From: Nostoc sp. FACHB-152
GTDB taxonomy: Bacteria; Cyanobacteriota; Cyanobacteriia; Cyanobacteriales; Nostocaceae
DNA length: 64,000 nt
Assembly: GCF_014697475.1 (NCBI RefSeq)
Contig: NZ_JACJRV010000001.1
Span: forward strand, 461,266 to 525,265
Reading direction: 5' to 3'
The notes beneath the pieces are model-generated. The model made no database searches and had not been told where the DNA came from. It saw nothing but the letters and a program-made list of their open reading frames with translations. A program made the translations under genes and the position numbers. Positions 1 to 9,900 of this stretch are shown one piece after another (within the stretch, counting starts at the first letter, position 1; every line of letters begins with the position of its first letter).

Positions 1-1
1 T

Positions 2-541
2 TCTTCTTATTTCTCATCACTGGCATCCTCGATTATATCAGTAGGAATTTTATTACTAGCAGGGCGTGCTTTAGCTCAGAATGCTGTTTTGCGTTCCATA
101 TTTTCTTGTCAGGCTCAGGGTTTAAGTGGAATAGTACCTACTGTCAAAGTTTCTTATAAGCAAGGTACAAACTTAAGTTTTCTGCCAGCAGGCGAAACAA
201 TTAAAAAAGTTTGGTTAAATGACCCATCCCAAGTAACTATAGATTTTGATGGGCCTGTATGTATGCAGTTTGGGCAAGATCGTAATGTTAATAGTGGAGA
301 TTGTAAAAACTCAGCCGCAAATGTCATTCAACTTCGGCGCATTCCTAAACTGAAAATTCCCGGACTGCCCAATACTGATAAAACACTTTTAACAGTGATT
401 ACCGAAGCACAAGGAAAAAGTAAACTGTATACGTTTGAAGTTATTTATACAAACTCTGACCCTGGTTATCATACTTTAGCGGTTTATGCAGATCCTCCGT
501 CTGGAAATACTGAAGCACCTTGTGTCAGAGGGGCTTCTTGA
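2..541 (+). CDS. Secreted protein of unknown function, 3' part only
   Basis: The reading frame is open from the window edge, so the true start lies upstream. The first codons encode a hydrophobic stretch followed by RALAQ, which reads as the end of a Sec signal peptide cut after ALA. The mature part is about 150 residues, with several cysteines and a beta-rich look, and ends at TGA 539-541. A TTG at 89 could pass as a start but would discard the signal peptide, so I reject it. Export to the periplasm or outside is inferred. I recognise no domain. The next gene is convergent, and the gap holds a short purine-rich repeat common in Nostoc. Confidence 0.6.
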   Translation, partial: SSYFSSLASSIISVGILLLAGRALAQNAVLRSIFSCQAQGLSGIVPTVKVSYKQGTNLSFLPAGETIKKVWLNDPSQVTIDFDGPVCMQFGQDRNVNSGDCKNSAANVIQLRRIPKLKIPGLPNTDKTLLTVITEAQGKSKLYTFEVIYTNSDPGYHTLAVYADPPSGNTEAPCVRGAS

Positions 542-619
542 ATGAAAGAGGGGCTAGAGATTAGGGGCTAGAGGCTAGTATTTTTTCTCAGCACTCCCTA
601 CTCCCCACGCCCTTTCTAT

Positions 620-2110
620 TTATTGATTATTACTTCCTTCTGGCGCAGGAGCCGCAGGTGCAGACTCAGTTTGTGGCCGAGAACGACGCAGTGCATTCCG
701 TAACCTATTAGCACTATCAGAAGTTGTTGCTGAATCTGGACGACGGCGACGGCGACGCTGCGTTTTGGGTGCGTTGTTTTCGCCACTTGATGTAGCTGCT
801 TCGCTTTGACGTGGTTTTGGTACATTGCTGTTAATAGGCTGACGCAATTGCTGACGAGGTGCAGTGTTTTCTGATGTAGATACTGATTCTCGTCTCTGCC
901 TAACTTCTGGGGTCACATCAACAATAGTCCCTGAAGTTAAACGCCGCCTACGTCTGGGAGATTCATCAGTTGAACTTTGATTCGCAGTGGACGTTGCTTG
1001 TCTTTGCCTTTCTGCTTCTCTAGCTTGTCTTTGTCGTTGGCGTTCTTGGGCTTCTTTATATTTTCGTGACCCTCGGATAGCATAATTAGTAGAAATTGCT
1101 ACGCCTTGCCTACCGCTCTCACTCGGCTTTAGCTTCCACTCACGGGCTTGTCTGAGATGCGCCTCATCTAGCTCTCGATTCCCACTAGAACGGGTCAATC
1201 TGACATTAGTAACATTGCCGTTGGTATCGGTGTCAACAGCAACCTCAACCTTGCCTTCAATGCCCCGCCGTCTTGCTTGCTCTGGATACTTACTATCACA
1301 TTGACGGCAGGCTGCACGACCATTACCTCGGTTGGCTGGTGCTTGAATTTTACGTGGTGTTGGCGCGACTGCTACTGAATTGCCATTACCAATACCCGTG
1401 CCAGTACCGCTACCAATGCCACTGCCATTGCCATTACCGATACCAGTGCCAGTACCACTACCAGTGCCAGTACCAGTGCCAGTACCAGTGCCAGTACCAG
1501 TGCCAGTGCCACTACCGATACCTATACCAATACCACTGCCAGTTAAAACTCCCGTGCCACCACTAAAACCTGAACTGCCACCACCACCGCCTGGAGAGCC
1601 TGAACTACTGGCAGTGTTTGTCGATGTCTGCGTTGTAATAGGACTAGTATTAGCTGTATTTGATACATTTCTAGTTTGTGGTTGTGAACTAGTTACAGGT
1701 TTGGTAGCCACAACAGGTTTTTCGGCAGGTGCTTCATTTGTTTGTACTGGTACAGGAGCATTAAGCTGTTTTTGAGGAATAATAGGTGACTTTAACTGAG
1801 GCTGTGGTTTGGGTTGAGGAACAAAAGCAACCTCATTGCTTAAGGTATTAACACTATTAATAACTGGTTGACTAGGCGATCGCTCCTGTACATTTTCTTC
1901 CACAACAATCTTTTCTGGTTCTGGAGCATCAACGATCTGTATCTCTATTGGATCTTCTTCAACAGGCACTCTTGCCAAAAAGTTGCCTATACCAGCAGCT
2001 AGTAAGCCAACGTGTAGTGCAAGAGAACCCGCCAAACTACAACCCAAAAATAACCTCAGAGCCTGAGCTTCTTTAGAACGCTGCTCAACAGCAATGCTGG
2101 AAAAGCTCAT
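620..2110 (-). CDS. TonB family protein with Gly-rich repeat and long basic tail
   Basis: TonB proteins pass inner-membrane energy to outer-membrane receptors. One membrane segment lies near residues 20-45, followed by a Pro/Glu-rich periplasmic linker, a GTGTGTG/GIGIGSG low-complexity tract near 175-245 and a TonB C-terminal domain near 270-350 (YPEQARRRGIEGKVEV, then NRELDEAHLRQAREWKLKP). After it comes about 150 residues rich in Arg, Gln and Ser, which is unusual because the TonB domain normally ends the protein. I chose ATG 2110 because AGGTGG lies 8 bases before it; an in-frame GTG at 2122 is the alternative. No exbB/exbD is in the window. The family is secure; the receptor partner is unknown. 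Confidence 0.8.
   Translation of the reverse strand: MSFSSIAVEQRSKEAQALRLFLGCSLAGSLALHVGLLAAGIGNFLARVPVEEDPIEIQIVDAPEPEKIVVEENVQERSPSQPVINSVNTLSNEVAFVPQPKPQPQLKSPIIPQKQLNAPVPVQTNEAPAEKPVVATKPVTSSQPQTRNVSNTANTSPITTQTSTNTASSSGSPGGGGGSSGFSGGTGVLTGSGIGIGIGSGTGTGTGTGTGTGTGTGSGTGTGIGNGNGSGIGSGTGTGIGNGNSVAVAPTPRKIQAPANRGNGRAACRQCDSKYPEQARRRGIEGKVEVAVDTDTNGNVTNVRLTRSSGNRELDEAHLRQAREWKLKPSESGRQGVAISTNYAIRGSRKYKEAQERQRQRQAREAERQRQATSTANQSSTDESPRRRRRLTSGTIVDVTPEVRQRRESVSTSENTAPRQQLRQPINSNVPKPRQSEAATSSGENNAPKTQRRRRRRPDSATTSDSANRLRNALRRSRPQTESAPAAPAPEGSNNQ
1383..1545 (-). repeat. Minisatellite encoding the Gly-Thr/Gly-Ser tract of the TonB protein
   Basis: Tandem units of 6 and 12 bases (variants of ccagtaccagtg on the plus strand) are repeated across this stretch. 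They encode alternating Gly with Thr, Ser, Ile or Asn in the TonB-type protein. Unit length is a multiple of three, so copy-number change would keep the frame. Open frames on the other strand here, Pro/Val-rich, are by-products of the repeat. Confidence 0.8.
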
Positions 2111-2650
2111 AGTTATTGCCACCTATTATCACTAAACTCTGTAATCTTATAATGCTCCGGTACAAATATCAAGCAATAAATGTCAGAGATTGGTTAACTT
2201 CGGGGGCTGGAATACCACTTTTAGCGAGAAAAAACAGTCTCGTTCCTTAAATACCAACTTTTGTCAGCCTCAGCCTCTGTTAATTACACAAGAACTTTTG
2301 CAAATATCTATCAGCTTTTTCTGAATGTTTTTGATAAAAAATATCATTTAGTTTTGATGCTTGTCTCAGCATTCCCAAAAATTTTGTACAACAGGCGATC
2401 GCTTGACTCAGGAGTTACGTCTTTACACCGAATTTATCACTAACCCTTATACGTAAGTTATATGTAAAAATTCCGTAATTATTCTTAATAATTTAGCGGT
2501 TTAAACTTAAACTTCAAAAAAATTAGGTAAATTTATCAAATCTCATTCAAAAAATTACTGAATCTTTGAAAAAAGAATTGATACTACTGATGGTCAACGG
2601 TAAGCTAATAATACATAATTTTCTATACTTCATTGGTCTTGATAAATACC
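2111..2650. other. Intergenic region, AT-rich, no gene supported
   Basis: The gap separates two divergent genes (TonB-type and the unknown protein at 2651) and should hold both promoters. It contains a HIP1-like GGCGATCGC at 2394. A 60-codon frame at 2261-2443 has no ribosome site and no recognisable composition, so I do not call it. I see no RNA gene or strong hairpin. Confidence 0.4.
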
Positions 2651-3973
2651 ATGACCACCTATAGTTTATATACGGAATTAGAAGAACAAGATATTGTTAA
2701 ATCTAATTTTCCTCCGTTAAATTTACCAATCGGGCAAGAAACAATATATGACTTCTTAATGGAAGTTGTTAATCAACGATCCGTAGAAGATGTATTACAA
2801 GAGTTTAAACGGTTATTTTTCGGTTTTTCAGAATCAGGAAGTTTCAAGACCATGCCAGTAATCCGAAGAATATTACTGGCGAATAATGAACAGGAATTTC
2901 ATAATACTATCAAGCGGTGTTGCTACATCGTAGTTAATAATTGGGCATCTAAAAGAAAATATGACACTATTCAAGAATTAATTAACTTATTAGCTAATTA
3001 TGAAATTTTCTTCCAAAAAACAAGTTATAAAAGTTTACATATTTATAAACAATGGTTAGGAAATTTTATTAACAGCGATGACTATCAAGAATTAAAGCTA
3101 TTTGCTACTAGACACGATAGTCATAGCAAAGTTCACTGGGCGAATCGCTATGCTGCTTATTTATTAGTTGCACAATCTTTGAATGCTGATAACCCAAAAG
3201 AGCAACAAGAGGCTGCAAGTAAACTTTCTAAACAAATCAAAGATAAGTTTAAATTTGACCTAGCAATTTATATTGCTCGTTCCCAGTCTGCTGCGTCAAG
3301 CAATACACGTTACAAAAACCCTAGTATTTTAGGTGAGGATGTTTTACGTTTAATCAAATTGATTATCGTTAAAAAAGGTCTGTTTAGTTATGAAAATATA
3401 GCCAATATATTTATTAAGCAAACTCATAATCAAACTTTCAAAGACTTTAAAAAAAGTATTCGTAAATACTTATTTTTTTCTGTAGATAACCTGGATTTAG
3501 TCAAAATTTTAAACCAGTATTTAAAGGAAAATTTATCTGCATGGAAGCCAGAATATGATGAAGAGATTTTAGATAAAAACCTATTTTTAAGAAGCTGCAA
3601 TCGTTTAATAGATTGTTTGACAACAGAAAATGGTCGAGAACCTTCAAGATTATTTGTGCTGTTGCTTTCGCATGGACACCCGCTAACCTTAGTAATTATC
3701 CTACTCAAGATTATTTTAATTTGCCCAAATTCTCGCAATCATTTAGAAATAAGAATAGCTCATTTAATTCGGTATTATGAGAAATTCCCCGAAGGGGAAT
3801 GCAAATCCGTGATTAATTTTATTGAAATTTTTAATATTACTTTTGCTATCTACGCAGAAAATATTGAATATAATTTGATTAAAGTTAACGAAGATGGAAG
3901 CAACTATGATTCAGAATCATATATTGATGCATATCATGTTTTTTCACAAATAAAGGAAAATGTTTTGAAATAA
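2651..3973 (+). CDS. Conserved-looking protein of unknown function, 440 aa
   Basis: I do not recognise this protein. It is soluble, with no signal peptide or membrane segment, largely helical in composition and rich in Lys, Asn and Ile. Hydrophobic helix-like stretches occur in the second half (LFVLLLSHGHPLTLVIILLK), which is not long enough for confident membrane spans. I place the start at ATG 2651 (MTTYSLYTEL); an in-frame TTG at 2633 is possible but neither has a clear Shine-Dalgarno. The gene stands alone, divergent from the TonB-type gene and convergent with the sensor kinase 24 bases away. The low GC relative to neighbours could hint at transfer, but that is only an impression. Confidence 0.6.
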   Translation: MTTYSLYTELEEQDIVKSNFPPLNLPIGQETIYDFLMEVVNQRSVEDVLQEFKRLFFGFSESGSFKTMPVIRRILLANNEQEFHNTIKRCCYIVVNNWASKRKYDTIQELINLLANYEIFFQKTSYKSLHIYKQWLGNFINSDDYQELKLFATRHDSHSKVHWANRYAAYLLVAQSLNADNPKEQQEAASKLSKQIKDKFKFDLAIYIARSQSAASSNTRYKNPSILGEDVLRLIKLIIVKKGLFSYENIANIFIKQTHNQTFKDFKKSIRKYLFFSVDNLDLVKILNQYLKENLSAWKPEYDEEILDKNLFLRSCNRLIDCLTTENGREPSRLFVLLLSHGHPLTLVIILLKIILICPNSRNHLEIRIAHLIRYYEKFPEGECKSVINFIEIFNITFAIYAENIEYNLIKVNEDGSNYDSESYIDAYHVFSQIKENVLK

Positions 3974-3996
3974 CAAATTTGAAAAAGGAAATTTAA

Positions 3997-5400
3997 TTAT
4001 TTAGTGGAGGAACTAAATATCATCTTGAATGGATAAAAAGAGCCAACCGTATTCAGCGAACGGTTATTAAAAGGTAACTTGATAATAAAAGTTGTACCTT
4101 TACCCATTTCACTTTGTACATTTATGCTGCCCAGGTGTGTCTGAACAATGGCATTTACGATCGCCAATCCTAATCCAGAACCGCCACTGCTGCGGGAGCG
4201 ATCGCTATTCACGCGATAAAAGCGATCAAAAATTCGTGGTAGTTCGTTTTGAGGAATACCAATCCCTGTATCTTCAACCTGAACGATAGCATGATAATCG
4301 CTGCGGTCTAAATAAACCGTAACTTTACCGCCTGCTGTTGTATATTGAATCGCATTAATTATTAAATTAGAAAATAAACGATATAGCTGGTCTTGATTAC
4401 CAAGGATATTTAAAGGAGTTGGCAAATTAAGCTTAGATGTTAGCGTTATATTGGCGGCGATCGCTAGTGCAGCAAACTCCTCAATTAAGTCATTAATAAT
4501 ATCATCTAAACAACAAATTTCACCTTGTATTGTCACAGGTTGACGGTCTAAACGCGCCAGTAATAATAAATCCGCTACCAGATGCGTGAGGCGTTGATTT
4601 TGCCGTTGTATTGTTTGTAGAATGTCCCGCGCTTCCATTTCATCCAATTCTGACATTAAAAGTGCCGACTCCACATTCGCTTGGGTGGCTGCTAGAGGTG
4701 TCCGTAACTCGTGCGCTACATCTGCGGTAAATTGTTGAATTTGTCGGTAGGATTTATATATTGGTCGCATTGCTAATCCTGCTGTCCACCAACTAGCAAG
4801 ACCAACTAAAACTATAACTATTGGCGAACCTAATACTAAAGTGAGCTTTACTGCATCTAAATAACTGCTAAAATCTTCCAGACTGCGCCCTACTTGAATA
4901 TACCCCCAGTCTCGATTGTCTTGGGTATGCAATGTAAAAGAAATCTGATGATAAAACTTACCTTGATTATCTTGTAGAGTTTGCCATAATTCTTTTTTAA
5001 ATTGGGATGATATTCCTGTCGGATAAGCACCTGCTATGGCAAACAAACGCCCAGAATTATCAAACAAACGTACATAGTAATGACCTTGATGAATTGCGCT
5101 AAGAGTATGACGTTGAGAATTGAATGTCTCTGAAATACAATTTTTTTCTACTAAACAGATATTAGGTAAAAGCTCATTTACTATTGGTTCTAATTTACCT
5201 GGTTGTTGAAGTTTTAGTTCAATAGTATCGTGTAAAGTTCCCGCAACTGATTCTATTTCTCGGTCTAATGTTACCCAATGAGCATGAGAAATTGCTTTAT
5301 AAATACCAAAACCGCACACACTTAAAATCACAGCCATAAAAAAGGCATACCAAAGTGCCAAACGCAGGCGTGTTGATTGAAACAGTTTATTTTGATTCAT
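3997..5400 (-). CDS. Membrane sensor histidine kinase, RppB/NrsS-type
   Basis: This is the sensor half of a two-component system in the metal cluster. It has a membrane segment near residues 13-35, a periplasmic domain of about 150 residues and a second membrane segment near 185-215. The kinase core follows: H-box HELRTPLA near 240, N-box NLIINAIQYT, G1 VEDTGIGIP and G2 GGSGLGLAI. I see no clear HAMP. I chose ATG 5400 (MNQNKLF), which overlaps the regulator's end by 14 bases, implying translational coupling; longer forms would read far into the regulator. In Synechocystis the related RppAB/NrsRS pair responds to nickel and redox. The pump next door supports a metal signal, but which metal is not visible. 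Confidence 0.87.
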   Translation of the reverse strand: MNQNKLFQSTRLRLALWYAFFMAVILSVCGFGIYKAISHAHWVTLDREIESVAGTLHDTIELKLQQPGKLEPIVNELLPNICLVEKNCISETFNSQRHTLSAIHQGHYYVRLFDNSGRLFAIAGAYPTGISSQFKKELWQTLQDNQGKFYHQISFTLHTQDNRDWGYIQVGRSLEDFSSYLDAVKLTLVLGSPIVIVLVGLASWWTAGLAMRPIYKSYRQIQQFTADVAHELRTPLAATQANVESALLMSELDEMEARDILQTIQRQNQRLTHLVADLLLLARLDRQPVTIQGEICCLDDIINDLIEEFAALAIAANITLTSKLNLPTPLNILGNQDQLYRLFSNLIINAIQYTTAGGKVTVYLDRSDYHAIVQVEDTGIGIPQNELPRIFDRFYRVNSDRSRSSGGSGLGLAIVNAIVQTHLGSINVQSEMGKGTTFIIKLPFNNRSLNTVGSFYPFKMIFSSSTK

Positions 5401-6091
5401 CAGTAAAATTGAGACGATATCCCAACCCATGCAAAGTTTCAATCAGGTGGTCATAGCCACTATTAGCGAGTTTACGCCGCAGCAAGCGCATTTGAGCCGC
5501 TACTACATTACTCACTGGTTCTGCATTTACTTCCCAAAGCTGGTTGCGAATTTGCTCAGTTGTCACAATTTGGTTTGGGTGTTTCATAAAATATTCTAGT
5601 AGCTGAAACTCCTTGTGAGTTAAAGTAATTTCTTGTTTATTGCTACCCAAATTATTACTAATAACTATATTTTTACTATAGTCTAAAGTTAGATTACCTA
5701 ATTTTAATTCTTGTGGCTGGAGTTGCGGCGATCGCCTTTGCAAAGCTCGCAATCTTGCTAATAACTCTGCCATGCCAAATGGCTTGACTAAATAATCATC
5801 TGCACCTGCATCTAGCCCAGCTACTTTATCTTCCATGCTGTCTTTAGCCGTGAGCATTAACACAGGCAGAGGATTATGATAATTTCGTAATTTTTTACAC
5901 AATTCTAAACCAGAAATGCCTGGAATCATCCAATCGAAAATAGCTGTTGTATATTGTGTCCAGCTATTTTCTAAATATAGCCATGCTTCATTACCATCTT
6001 GTACCCAATCAACTAAATACTTTTGTTGAGTTAAAGTTCGCTTAATAGCAGCACCTAAGTCTGGTTCATCTTCAACTAGTAGTACTCTCAT
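5387..6091 (-). CDS. OmpR-family response regulator, RppA/NrsR-type
   Basis: The receiver domain (residues 1-120) shows the acidic pocket LLVEDEPD, the phospho-acceptor Asp in IFDWMIPGISG, and Lys in KPFG. The C-terminal winged helix (about 130-230) contains LTHKEFQLLEYFMKHP and ends in LIETLHGLGYRL, typical of OmpR/PhoB DNA-binding domains. I chose ATG 6091 (MRVLLVEDE); an upstream extension would add residues the family lacks. It is co-transcribed with the kinase. Its likely targets are the adaptor and DUF305 genes, since both carry a matching direct repeat upstream (12406-12423 and 13465-13481). The family is secure; the targets are inferred. Confidence 0.88.
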   Translation of the reverse strand: MRVLLVEDEPDLGAAIKRTLTQQKYLVDWVQDGNEAWLYLENSWTQYTTAIFDWMIPGISGLELCKKLRNYHNPLPVLMLTAKDSMEDKVAGLDAGADDYLVKPFGMAELLARLRALQRRSPQLQPQELKLGNLTLDYSKNIVISNNLGSNKQEITLTHKEFQLLEYFMKHPNQIVTTEQIRNQLWEVNAEPVSNVVAAQMRLLRRKLANSGYDHLIETLHGLGYRLNFTDESK

Positions 6092-6095
6092 ATAA

Positions 6096-6338
6096 TTAAA
6101 TCGGCCGAATATCGTCAACTTTTAGCCGTAAATTAGGTAACAAATAAGATGAAATAGTATCTCCTATACGATATTGTTGCTGTTCATACGCACCGTTAAC
6201 TAAGTAACAGACAGTGAGATTGGGATGTTTTGGATTGCCAATAAATTGCAAATCACCCAATCCCCGAAGGTTTACAATCCAATATTCAGATATATTAAGA
6301 GAAGCAGATTCTTCCACTTTTCTAGCATAATCATCCTG
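6096..6338 (-). pseudogene. C-terminal remnant of a Uma2 (DUF820) family nuclease-like protein
   Basis: About 80 codons read DYARKVEESASLNISEYWIVN, then RRFIGNP-like (QFIGNPKHPN) and VCYLVNG, as in the last third of Uma2/DUF820 proteins, which are abundant in cyanobacteria. The frame upstream is closed by TGA at 6339-6341, and the N-terminal half carrying most of the fold is absent. It ends 4 bases before the regulator start. I read it as a decayed fragment through which the regulator's promoter now runs. A functional short protein is unlikely. Confidence 0.6.
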
Positions 6339-6421
6339 TCAATTTGTACTTACAAATTCAGCAAGCAGTTTAATGTCATTGAAAAATCTCCAAGACTCTT
6401 CACGATTAACAATTTGATTAG

Positions 6422-6898
6422 TTAGCGATTAAAACTAAAACGTCCGTCTATTTTTTTCCCTTCGACATCGGCTGAGATTTTTACCTGATACTGACCAGCT
6501 TTATTTTCCTTTAATAGACCAGTATAGTGTTTATCTTTAGCATCATAAGTAAACGGAATAATCTTTGCCTTTCCATCGGGTAGTTGCACTTGAGCAGTCA
6601 CTTTAGCATTAGGTACGGTTGCGTGGCTATCACCTGTTTGTAAATATAAATCCAGATGAGTTTGATTAGCTTCTTTTTCTGGAACCAACTCTAAATGATA
6701 GTTGCCTGTTTCCACAACTTGACCACCTTTAGAAGCACCATGATTAGAAGATATTTTTGCGACAGGTGATGGAGTACCAGAAATAGAACTTGCTGGATTA
6801 TTATTTGTATTTGTAGTTGGCTGATTGTTACTACAAGCTCCTAAAAACAGTAATCCAGCACTAGCTAAAGTTACATAAGTTAGTTTAAAGTATGACAT
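6422..6898 (-). CDS. Lipoprotein with YtkA/FixH-like domain, metal cluster
   Basis: The protein has 158 residues. A signal peptide ends in the lipobox LFLGAC, so it should be lipid-anchored in the envelope. After a Ser/Asn/Pro linker and NHGASKGG comes a beta-rich domain of about 100 residues (ETGNYHLELVPEKEANQTH, then LDLYLQTGD) resembling YtkA-like domains that often accompany copper or RND efflux genes. It lies 30 bases after the RND pump gene on the same strand, so it is probably the last gene of the pump operon. A role in periplasmic metal binding is inferred from position; I see no CXXC or Met-rich metal motif. Confidence 0.75.
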   Translation of the reverse strand: MSYFKLTYVTLASAGLLFLGACSNNQPTTNTNNNPASSISGTPSPVAKISSNHGASKGGQVVETGNYHLELVPEKEANQTHLDLYLQTGDSHATVPNAKVTAQVQLPDGKAKIIPFTYDAKDKHYTGLLKENKAGQYQVKISADVEGKKIDGRFSFNR

Positions 6899-6928
6899 CG
6901 ATTGAATCCTTGACTAACAAAAATAAGA

Positions 6929-9900
6929 CTAATTTTTGGCTAATAAAAGTTTGCCAAATTTGGCATATAAAGCAGGTAATACAACTAAAGTTAATGCTGT
7001 GGAAGTCACTAATCCACCTAAAACAACTATCGACAAAGGTTGTAAAATTTCTTTACCTGCTCCACCCTCAAACACTAAAGGTGCTAATCCTAAAGCTGAG
7101 GTAAAGGCTGTCATTAAGATAGCATTTAGACGTTCCATTGAGCCTTGAATTAAAACTTCTTTAAGTGATAACCCTTCTGCATATTTTGTATTGTAATTAT
7201 CTACTAATAACAAACCATTGCGAGTGGCTACTCCAAATAAAGTAATAAAACCAACCAGAGAAGCAATAGATAAAACTCCACCAGTCAAAGCTACAGAAAA
7301 TACTCCTCCTACTAACGCCAGGGGTAAGTTAATCATAATCATGACGGTAGAAGGAATAGATTTGACAGACAGATACATAATGATTGTAATTGCAATGAAG
7401 GCAATAACACTGAATATCAAAATATTTTGCGTAGCTCTTTCTTCAGCTTCAAATTGTCCAGCATATTGGATATAGTAACCAGCAGGTATTTGCACTTGTT
7501 GCTTAACTTTAGTTTGAATTTCATTGACGATAGAACGTAAATCGCTGCCCCTGGCATTAGCAGAAACTACAATTAAACGAGAAACATTTTCTCTATTGAT
7601 GGTATTTGGGCCAGTACCATTATCAATAGTGGCTACTTGTGATAATGGAATTTTTTGGCCAACGGGAGTATCAACCAACAAATTTCCTATAGCATCTAAA
7701 TTTTGGCGTGCATCTGACTTTAACCAAACAACTAAATCAAAAGTTTGTTGATTTTCTAAAACTTGTGCAACTACTCTACCGTTGAGGGCAGTTTCGATAA
7801 TTTCTGATAATTGTCCGGCTGTTAAACCATAGCGAGATGCAGCTTCGCGGTTAAACTTAATTTGGATTTGTTCGATTGGTATTTGAGGTTCTAATTGTAA
7901 ATCAACAATGCCATCAACAGTTTTCATTACGCCATCTACTTGACTACCAATAACGCGGAGTTGAGCTAAATCTGAGCCAAAAATTTTAACTGCGATCGCA
8001 CTTCTTACTCCTGATAATACCTCATCCATGCGATGCGAAATAAACCCGCCAATATTTGGTGCTACTCCTGGTAATTTGGCAAACTCTTGACGCAGTTTTT
8101 CAATTGTCCCTTGTCTATCTTTCATCCCTGTATCACTTAACTCAATATCCAAGTGCGCTAAATTTACGCCAGCCGCATCTGCATCACCAGGCGCACGTCC
8201 AGAACGCAACTGTACATAAGGAAATCTCGAATCATTTTTGAGTGCTGCTTGCAAAGCTTCCCCGGCTGCATTTGTAGTTTCTAAAGAAACACCTGGATAT
8301 AGCATTAAAGTATTAACTAAAGTTTGTTCTTGAAACTCTGGTAAAAACACTCTCCCAAAGGAGGGAAAAACTATAATTGCTGCGACTAAACTGGCAATTG
8401 CTATACCTAGAATAATCTGTGAATAGCGTAGAGAAAATATGAGTATAGGCTGATAAAGTCTCTTAAAAAATCTAGCTACCCAAGGTTCTATCTCTGGTAA
8501 ATTACCATGAGGTAAAAGGATGGCACATAAAGCAGGAGTGACTGTCAAAGCAGTGATACTAGATGCAATCACCGCCGCCATATAACCCAACCCCATAGGA
8601 ATAAAAATACTCCCTTCAACACCAGTTAAAGCAAACACTGGTGAAAAGACAACAATAGTAATCACGGTTGCCCCAAAAACTGAATCTCTAACTTCCTGAC
8701 AGCCATCAAAAACTACATCTAAAACGGGGCGGGGGTTGGCTGAATATTTATTCTCTCGCAAGTTACGATAAACATTTTCAGCATCAACAATCGCATCATC
8801 AACGGCTGAACCAATGGCTACAGCTAATCCTCCCAAGGTCATCGTATTTAAACCTTGACCTAACCAATTTAGTAATAACACTCCCACAAGTAAAGATAAA
8901 GGTAAGGCGGTTAAACAAATAGCTAAGTTTCGCCAATTCATCAAAAAAGGAATCAAAATTAAAGCAACAATAATGCTGCCTTCTATTAAAGCTTCTCTGA
9001 CATTTTCAATCGAAGAATCTATATAATTTTCTTGCCGAAAAGTAGCAGTAACTTTGATATCTTGGGGTAATCCTGCTTTCACTTCTGCCATTGCTGACTC
9101 AATCGCGCGGGTGACAGTGGGGGTATCAGCTTGCGGCTGCTTATTAATCATGACAATGATTGCTTTTTGACCGTTAAAGCTACCATCGCCGCGTTTGATG
9201 GCTGCACCAATTTGTACGTCAGCAACATCAGATATTTTTATAGGTGTACCATTACGCGCTGTAATTACTGATTGTTGTAATTCTTCTATAGACTCAATTC
9301 TGCCAATCCCACGAATTAACTTTTCTCGATCAGGAGTGATTAAATAGCCGCCAGGCGCGTTAATATTCACCGCCGCAACCGCTTTTTGTACGTCTTCTAA
9401 ACTGAGATTAAAAGCACTCATTTTTAGTGGGTCAACTAACACTTGATATTGTCTAACATCACCACCATAAGCTATTACCTGACTCACTCCAGGAACGGCT
9501 AACAGACGATTTGTAACTTGCCAATCAACAATGCGCCGAACTTCCATTAAAGAATTGCTTTCGGATGTAAAGGCGTATTGTAAAACAGTCCCAATAGGTG
9601 AACTAGTAGGAGAAATTTGTGGCGTTTCTATTCCTTCCGGGAGCTTACCTTGCGCTTGTTGTAATCTTTCTGTAACTAATTGACGGGCTTGATAAATATC
9701 GCTTCCCCAGTTAAAAATAACTTTCACAACAGAGAGTCCCGACGCGCTGGAAGAACGTACTGCTGTTACTCCTGGCGTACCATTAATCGCACTTTCAATT
9801 GGTAAAGTTACTAAAGATTCAACCTCTTCTGGAGCTAGTCCTGGGGCTTCAGTTTGAATTTCAACTTGAGGTGGCGCGAAGCTAGGAAAAACATCCAATG

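Noticed and set aside
1273..1775. Long Pro/Val- and Tyr/Gln-rich frames opposite the TonB-type gene
   Set aside because: They are produced by the in-frame repeat being open on both strands; no ribosome site and no plausible protein.
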